DNA of 64,000 bases from Streptomyces sp. CNQ-509 (GTDB lineage: Bacteria; Actinomycetota; Actinomycetes; Streptomycetales; Streptomycetaceae): contig NZ_CP011492.1 of NCBI RefSeq assembly GCF_001011035.1, positions 2,611,501-2,675,500 on the forward strand, in the 5' to 3' direction. Within the stretch, counting starts at the first letter, position 1. Each line of letters opens with the position of its first letter. The position numbers and the translations under genes were made by a program. Positions 60,026-64,000 of the stretch are shown here, in pieces. The notes under the pieces were generated by a model. The model made no database searches, had not been told where the DNA came from, and saw only the letters and a list, made by a program, of their open reading frames with translations.

Positions 60026-60970
60026 ATGACCGACTACACGGGCTCAGGCCCCTACTGCTACGCCAACTCCCTCGTCATGTCCCTTCCCGACGCGGTCGCG
60101 GGCCCCGCCCCCTCCCCCGCTCTCGTGGAGACCCTCACCGGCTCCCCCTTCGGCGTCCAGCTCCTCGGCGGCACCGTCCCGCTCTTCGACCCGTACGGCT
60201 GGGACCCCGAGATCGGCCTCGACGACGCCGTCGCCCTGCTCGGCTTCCGCTGCGACCGCACCTCCGGCGGGTCCGCCGACGAGGCGATGGCGCGGCTGCG
60301 GACGGCGTGCGCACGCGGTCCCGTGCTGGTCGGGCCGGTCGACATGGGCCTGCTGCTCTACCACCCCGGCACCCCGTGGAGCCCCTCGGCAGGCGGCAAC
60401 GACCACTACGTGGTCGCGCTGGCCGCCGACGGTGACACGGTCCTCCTCCACGACCCGCACGGCCACCCCTACGCCACCCTGCCGGCCGGCGAGTTCCTGG
60501 CGTCCTGGCGGGCGGAGGCGGTGGAGTACACGGCGGAGCCGTATGTGATGCGGGCGGGCTTCGAGCGGGTCCGCACGGTGACGGCGGAGGAGGCGGTACG
60601 GGCCGCGCTCCCCGGCGCCGTCGCGTGGCTCGCGGTCCGCACCGACCTGCCGGTGCCGCCGGGGACGGTGGGCGGGGCGGAGGCGCTGGAGAGGCTGGCG
60701 GACCGGGCCGCGGCGGGGCTCGACGCGGGGGTGCGGGAGCTGCTGGCGGACTTCGCGGTACGGGTCGGGGCGCGCCGGCTCGCCGACGCCTCGGCGTACG
60801 TGCGGCGGGCGGGGCTCGACCGGGCCGCGGCGGTGCTTCAGGAGCAGGCGCGGCTGGTGGGGGCGGTGCAGTATCCGCTGGTGCGGGGTGACGGGGCCGC
60901 GCTGGCGGCGGTGCTGCGCAGGCTGGCGCCGACGTACGGACGGCTGCGGGAGGTGCTGGCGGCGGGCTGA
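60026..60970 (+). CDS. BtrH_N-type cysteine peptidase/acyltransferase-like protein
   Basis: 314 aa from ATG 60026. The N-terminus MTDYTGSGPYCYANSLVMSL fits the BtrH N-terminal (C39-like papain-fold) family with Cys11 as nucleophile; GGNDHYVVALAADGDTVLLHDPHGHPYA supplies the His and following Asp. BtrH-type enzymes move acyl groups in natural-product pathways such as butirosin. Here it stands alone, flanked by efflux pumps, with an extra helical C-terminal half (about 190-314, EALERLADRAAAGLDAGVREL) of unknown role. There is no signal peptide. Substrate and reaction are unknown. Confidence 0.7.
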   Translation: MTDYTGSGPYCYANSLVMSLPDAVAGPAPSPALVETLTGSPFGVQLLGGTVPLFDPYGWDPEIGLDDAVALLGFRCDRTSGGSADEAMARLRTACARGPVLVGPVDMGLLLYHPGTPWSPSAGGNDHYVVALAADGDTVLLHDPHGHPYATLPAGEFLASWRAEAVEYTAEPYVMRAGFERVRTVTAEEAVRAALPGAVAWLAVRTDLPVPPGTVGGAEALERLADRAAAGLDAGVRELLADFAVRVGARRLADASAYVRRAGLDRAAAVLQEQARLVGAVQYPLVRGDGAALAAVLRRLAPTYGRLREVLAAG

Positions 60971-60997
60971 GGAGCGAACCGCCGGGGGGCGCGCGGG

Positions 60998-62293
60998 TCA
61001 GGCCGGGGCCCGCGCCCCGTCCCCGCGCGCCCCGTCGTCGTCCGGCCCGCCGTCCCCCTCCGCTACGGGCCGCGCCCCCCGCGTCGCCAGCCACACCCCC
61101 GTCCCCACCGCCGCCACCCCCACCGTCGCCGCGCCGGACCCCGCCAGCACCGCCCGCGCCCCGAACGCCGTGACCAGCGGCCCGCCGAGCGCCGCCCCGA
61201 CCGGCGTCGACGTGAGCAGCACCGCGCCCCGCGCCGCGAGCACCGTGGTCAGCCGGCCCTGCGGCGTGCGGTTCTGGAAGAGGGTGAAGGACAGCGCCGG
61301 ATACGGGCCGTACACGGCGCCGCCCAGCGCGAAGCAGGCCATCGCCGCGGCGGTCCCGGCCCCGAGCCCGTACGGCAGCAGCAGTGTCGCGCCCCAGCCG
61401 GCGACGATCCCGAGCGTCACCGGCCACAGCGGCAGCCGCCGCAGCGCGCCGACCGTGAGCCCGCCGGCGACCGCGCCGACGCCGAAGGCGGTCCAGAAGA
61501 GGCCGAGGAGCCCGGCGTCGCCGTCGAGCGCACCGGTGACGTAGAGCGGGAGGGCGACCTCGACGGGGCCGTAGAGGGCGAAGAACAGCCAGGTGAGGGC
61601 GAGGATCGCGAGCAGTTCGCGCTCTCCGGCGAGGAGCCGCAGCCCGCGCCCCGCGGGCCCGGCCGCCGCGTTCGGACGCTCCTCGCCGCCGGGCCCCAGC
61701 CGCGCGGTCTGCACGGCGAGAATCGCGTACGTCAGCGCGTCCAGGCCGATGATCCACGCCGGGCTGACGGCCGTGGCGAGGAACCCGGCCGCCGCGGGTC
61801 CCGCGACGATGCTCGTGGACATGCTGGCGCCGAGCAGGGCGTTGGCGGCCAGCCGGTGCCGCTCCGGCAGCAGTTCGCCGACGAGCGTGAACTTCCCCGC
61901 GCTGCCCCAGGCGGTCAGCACCGACGAGCTGCCGAGCAGCACGACGTACGTCACGGGGTCCAGGACGCCGAGGCCCCAGGCGAGCGGCACGCAGCCCAGC
62001 AGGGTGCCGCGCAGCGCGCAGTTGGCGATGAGCAGCCGGCGCGCGGGCAGCTTCCGCAGCCACCGCCCGAGCAGCAGCACACCCGCCGCCCCCGGCAGCG
62101 CGTACGCGGCGAGCGCGGCCCCGACGAGCAGGCCCTCGCGGCCGTCCGGGGCGATGAGGAGGGCCAGCCAGGCCACCGCGACCATGCTCATGCCGCCGCC
62201 GAAGTCCGAGGCGACGAAGGCGGGCAGCAGCCGGCGCAGCCGGGGGTGCGCGAGCACGGGGCGGTAGGCGCGCGGCACGCGGGGGCGGGTCAC
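60998..62293 (-). CDS. MFS transporter (MFS_3/enterobactin-exporter-like)
   Basis: 431 aa from a GTG at 62293. Twelve helices; LPAFVASDFGGGMSMVAVAWLALLI and the loop GRWLRKLPARRLLIANCALRG resemble the EntS/MFS_3 branch. ASMSTSIVAGPAAAGFL is the motif C region. The acidic C-terminus (AEGDGGPDDDGARGDG) is cytoplasmic. It starts 33 bp after the YciI-like gene, probably in one transcript, and converges on the BtrH_N gene with 27 bp between stops. Confidence 0.87.
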   Translation of the reverse strand: MTRPRVPRAYRPVLAHPRLRRLLPAFVASDFGGGMSMVAVAWLALLIAPDGREGLLVGAALAAYALPGAAGVLLLGRWLRKLPARRLLIANCALRGTLLGCVPLAWGLGVLDPVTYVVLLGSSSVLTAWGSAGKFTLVGELLPERHRLAANALLGASMSTSIVAGPAAAGFLATAVSPAWIIGLDALTYAILAVQTARLGPGGEERPNAAAGPAGRGLRLLAGERELLAILALTWLFFALYGPVEVALPLYVTGALDGDAGLLGLFWTAFGVGAVAGGLTVGALRRLPLWPVTLGIVAGWGATLLLPYGLGAGTAAAMACFALGGAVYGPYPALSFTLFQNRTPQGRLTTVLAARGAVLLTSTPVGAALGGPLVTAFGARAVLAGSGAATVGVAAVGTGVWLATRGARPVAEGDGGPDDDGARGDGARAPA

Positions 62294-62326
62294 GCCGCCA
62301 GCGTGATGGTTGAACCAAGGTCGAGG

Positions 62327-62587
62327 TCAAGGGGCGACGACGGGGCTCCACTCGCGGACGCCGACGACCCGGACGCCGGGGGTGCGGTAGTACGGGTCGT
62401 CGGCCATGAGCGCGTCGAGCCGGTCGCGGGTCGTGTCGAAGACGAGCAGGGCCCCGGAGTCGTCGGCCCAGGGCCCGGCGGCGAGGAGGACCTTGTCGCG
62501 GTGCAGCCGGGCGAGCCGCTCGCGGTGGGCGGTCCTGGCGGCGAGGCGGTCGGGGGTGGGGCTGAAGGACAGTTCGAGTACGAGCAT
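62327..62587 (-). CDS. YciI-like small protein
   Basis: 86 aa. The YCII signature is clear: LVLELSFSPTPDRLAARTAHRERLARLHRDKVLLAAGPWADDSGALLVFD, then LDALMADDPYYRTPGVRVVGVREWSP with the Asp-Pro-Tyr of the fold. Ferredoxin-like alpha/beta barrel proteins with a conserved His-Asp pair; the function is unproven. It is the first gene before the MFS pump and diverges from a Crp/Fnr regulator. Confidence 0.88.
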   Translation of the reverse strand: MLVLELSFSPTPDRLAARTAHRERLARLHRDKVLLAAGPWADDSGALLVFDTTRDRLDALMADDPYYRTPGVRVVGVREWSPVVAP

Positions 62588-62611
62588 GGGGGCGACGGTA
62601 CGGTCGGGGGC

Positions 62612-63334
62612 GTGAGGGGATCTGTATCACCCGATACACCGGCGCCGGACGCGGAGCCCGGTGCGTGCGCCGCGCTCCGGGGCGTACCGCTGCTCCGCGG
62701 CCTCCCCCAGGACCGCCTCCGCGCCCTGTGGCGCGCCTCCGTCCCGCGGCGGTTCGCCGCCGGGGGCGTCCTGCGCACCGCCGGGGATCCCGCCGGGCAC
62801 CTGCTCCTGCTCCTCGACGGCCGGGTGGCGGCCACCGTCGTCTCCGCGGGCGGGCGGGTGGTACGGGTCGGGGCGTGGGCGGGGCCGTGTGCGCTGGACA
62901 AGGTCGCGGTCGTCGACGGCCGCGGGCACACCGCGACGTACACCGCCCTCACCCCCTGCACCGTGCGCAGCCTGCCCCGCGCGGACTTCCTCGCGCTCGT
63001 GGACGACGCCGCCGCCGTCCGCGCTCACGTCCTGCGCACCCTCGCCGCCCAGGCCCGCGACCAGCAGGCCCGCTTCACCGCGGCGGCGACCCTTCCCGCG
63101 CCCGCCCGGCTCGCGGCCTGGCTGCTCGACGAAGCCGCCCGCCGCCGCTCCCGCCGGGTGCCCCTCCCCGGCGGCCAGCAGGCCCTGGCCGACCACCTCG
63201 GGGTCACCCGCGTCACCCTCAACCGCGCGCTGTCCGGACTCCGCCGGGACGGCGTGCTGACGTACGCGCACGGTGAAATCGAGATCATCGCGCCCGAGAC
63301 CCTGGCGCTACGCGCCACGCCCGGCACCCGCTGA
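62612..63334 (+). CDS. Crp/Fnr-family regulator
   Basis: 240 aa from GTG 62612. Cyclic-nucleotide-binding beta-roll at about residues 20-135 (LRALWRASVPRRFAAGGVLRTAGDPAGHLLLLLDGRVAATVV) and the Crp HTH at about 185-235 (LPGGQQALADHLGVTRVTLNRALSGLRRDGVLTY). The cAMP-contact Glu/Arg pattern is not obvious and there are no clustered Cys, so the ligand is uncertain. A TGTATC/GATACA palindrome lies within its first codons. It is divergent from the YciI-MFS unit, with only 24 bp between start codons. Confidence 0.87.
   Translation: MRGSVSPDTPAPDAEPGACAALRGVPLLRGLPQDRLRALWRASVPRRFAAGGVLRTAGDPAGHLLLLLDGRVAATVVSAGGRVVRVGAWAGPCALDKVAVVDGRGHTATYTALTPCTVRSLPRADFLALVDDAAAVRAHVLRTLAAQARDQQARFTAAATLPAPARLAAWLLDEAARRRSRRVPLPGGQQALADHLGVTRVTLNRALSGLRRDGVLTYAHGEIEIIAPETLALRATPGTR
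62623..62638. promoter_or_regulatory. TGTATC-N4-GATACA palindrome at the start of the Crp/Fnr gene
   Basis: Perfect 6-bp arms around ACCC, overlapping codons 4-9 of the Crp/Fnr gene and 36 bp upstream of the YciI start. A plausible autoregulatory site for the divergent pair. Confidence 0.45.
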
Positions 63335-63542
63335 CCCACGGCGGCGAAACGGGGAGGCGCAGCCGCGCCCGCCGTACGCCCCGGTACGAAGACGGCCCTC
63401 CCGACCCGTATCCGAGCGGCCCCAGCCCGCGGCTACCGCCCCCGACCCCGAACGGGTCGCACGACCGCGTCGCCACCCCTACCATGACTTATCCTCAACA
63501 ATCGGAACATAAGGAGCAAATCAACCGAAGGACGCCACCACC

Positions 63543-64000
63543 ATGCGACTCCCGCTCCGCGGCGGCCACCGCCGCGACGTCGGAGGCGCCGAGGACCCCG
63601 CCGCACCCGGCGCGTCCACGATGCCGCGCGTCCTGTTCCCCCTGCTGATCATCGCCATCACCATCGTCATCGACATCGCGACGCCCAGCACGGCGCAGGT
63701 CGCCCCCCTGCTGGTCGCCGCCCCCGTGGTGGCCGCGGCGACCCTCTCGGTACGGACCACCGCCGCGTTCTCCGCCGTCGTGCTCGGGCTGACCGTGGCC
63801 CTGAACGTGTACCACGACGTCTGGGGCCAGCTCAGCTCCGACATGACCCTCGCGTCCGCGTGCGCGGTGGGCATCGCCAGCATCGTCGGCGCCGCCATCC
63901 GGCAGCAGCGGGAGACCGAACTGCGGCAGGTCAGATCGGTGGCCGGGGCCGCGCAGCGGGCGCTGCTGCGGCCGCTGCCGCCGCGGATCGACCGGCTCGC
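63543..64000 (+). CDS. PP2C-type phosphatase, N-terminal part (runs off window)
   Basis: The first 152 codons of an open frame from ATG 63543 (GAAGGAC upstream). It has membrane helices (VLFPLLIIAITIVIDIA, VAPLLVAAPVVAAATL, AVVLGLTVALNVY, ASACAVGIASIVGAAI) followed by ELRQVRSVAGAAQRALLRPLPP. That last block matches LVQVRSVAETAQLAVLHPLPH just before the SpoIIE domain of the phosphatase at 35451. It is therefore a paralogue whose catalytic domain lies beyond the window. Confidence 0.8.
   Translation, partial: MRLPLRGGHRRDVGGAEDPAAPGASTMPRVLFPLLIIAITIVIDIATPSTAQVAPLLVAAPVVAAATLSVRTTAAFSAVVLGLTVALNVYHDVWGQLSSDMTLASACAVGIASIVGAAIRQQRETELRQVRSVAGAAQRALLRPLPPRIDRL

Overview
The window is 64 kb of very GC-rich DNA with the codon use, GTG/TTG starts, 4-bp ATGA/GTGA overlaps and gene content of a Streptomyces (or close actinomycete) chromosome. 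The order yqgE - murA - hupA - malic enzyme - HelD-type helicase - anti-sigma/ECF sigma - nnaR - narK matches, from memory, the core-chromosome neighbourhood of S. coelicolor around SCO2948-SCO2959, so roughly the first 25 kb is conserved core. The rest looks like lineage-variable sugar-catabolic, regulatory and efflux genes. There is one tRNA (Cys-GCA), no rRNA, no CRISPR array, and no autonomous transposase or phage gene. Two non-coding MITE-like elements are present.

Layout. 1-4 kb: end of an HxlR regulator, a superfamily II helicase, an MFS pump. 4.2-11 kb: tRNA-Cys, a lipase with two IPT/TIG domains, and a three-gene molybdenum hydroxylase operon (FAD, [2Fe-2S], Mo subunits) joined by GTGA overlaps. 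11-17 kb: a cytoplasmic GH20 hexosaminidase, DUF3039, YqgE, a hairpin-rich non-coding stretch, MurA and HupA. 17-25 kb: malic enzyme, HelD-like helicase, SigU-like sigma/anti-sigma pair, NnaR nitrogen regulator and NarK transporter. 25-30 kb: a Tat-exported GH116 enzyme translationally coupled to a CobW-type GTPase. 30-36.6 kb: ArsR + SRPBCC + serine hydrolase cluster, decayed gene remnants, a LysR/MFS divergent pair and a PP2C phosphatase. 36.9-40.3 kb: secreted FAD-linked oxidase and a secreted lactonase-fold protein.

40.4-50.1 kb is a complete oligosaccharide uptake and breakdown locus: ABC binding lipoprotein, two permeases, a YicI-type GH31 alpha-xylosidase, a LacI repressor and a secreted GH3 enzyme. 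TCGAATCG/CGATTCGA palindromes lie in front of both the transporter and the GH3 gene, so the LacI protein probably controls the whole set. 50.2-56.5 kb is a second sugar locus on the opposite strand: ROK regulator, a single-chain ABC permease made of two fused permease domains, and a binding lipoprotein, all overlapping by 4 bp and divergent from a cytoplasmic GH20. It looks like a system for import and intracellular hydrolysis of N-acetylhexosamine oligosaccharides. Neither locus has an ATPase, as expected where a shared MsiK-type ATPase serves many importers.

56.9-64 kb: a 248-bp MITE whose end supplies the stop codon of a quinone oxidoreductase, a MerR regulator with a MerR-type operator, two MFS pumps, a stand-alone BtrH_N-type putative peptidase/acyltransferase, a YciI-like protein, a Crp/Fnr regulator, and the start of a second PP2C-type phosphatase that runs off the window.
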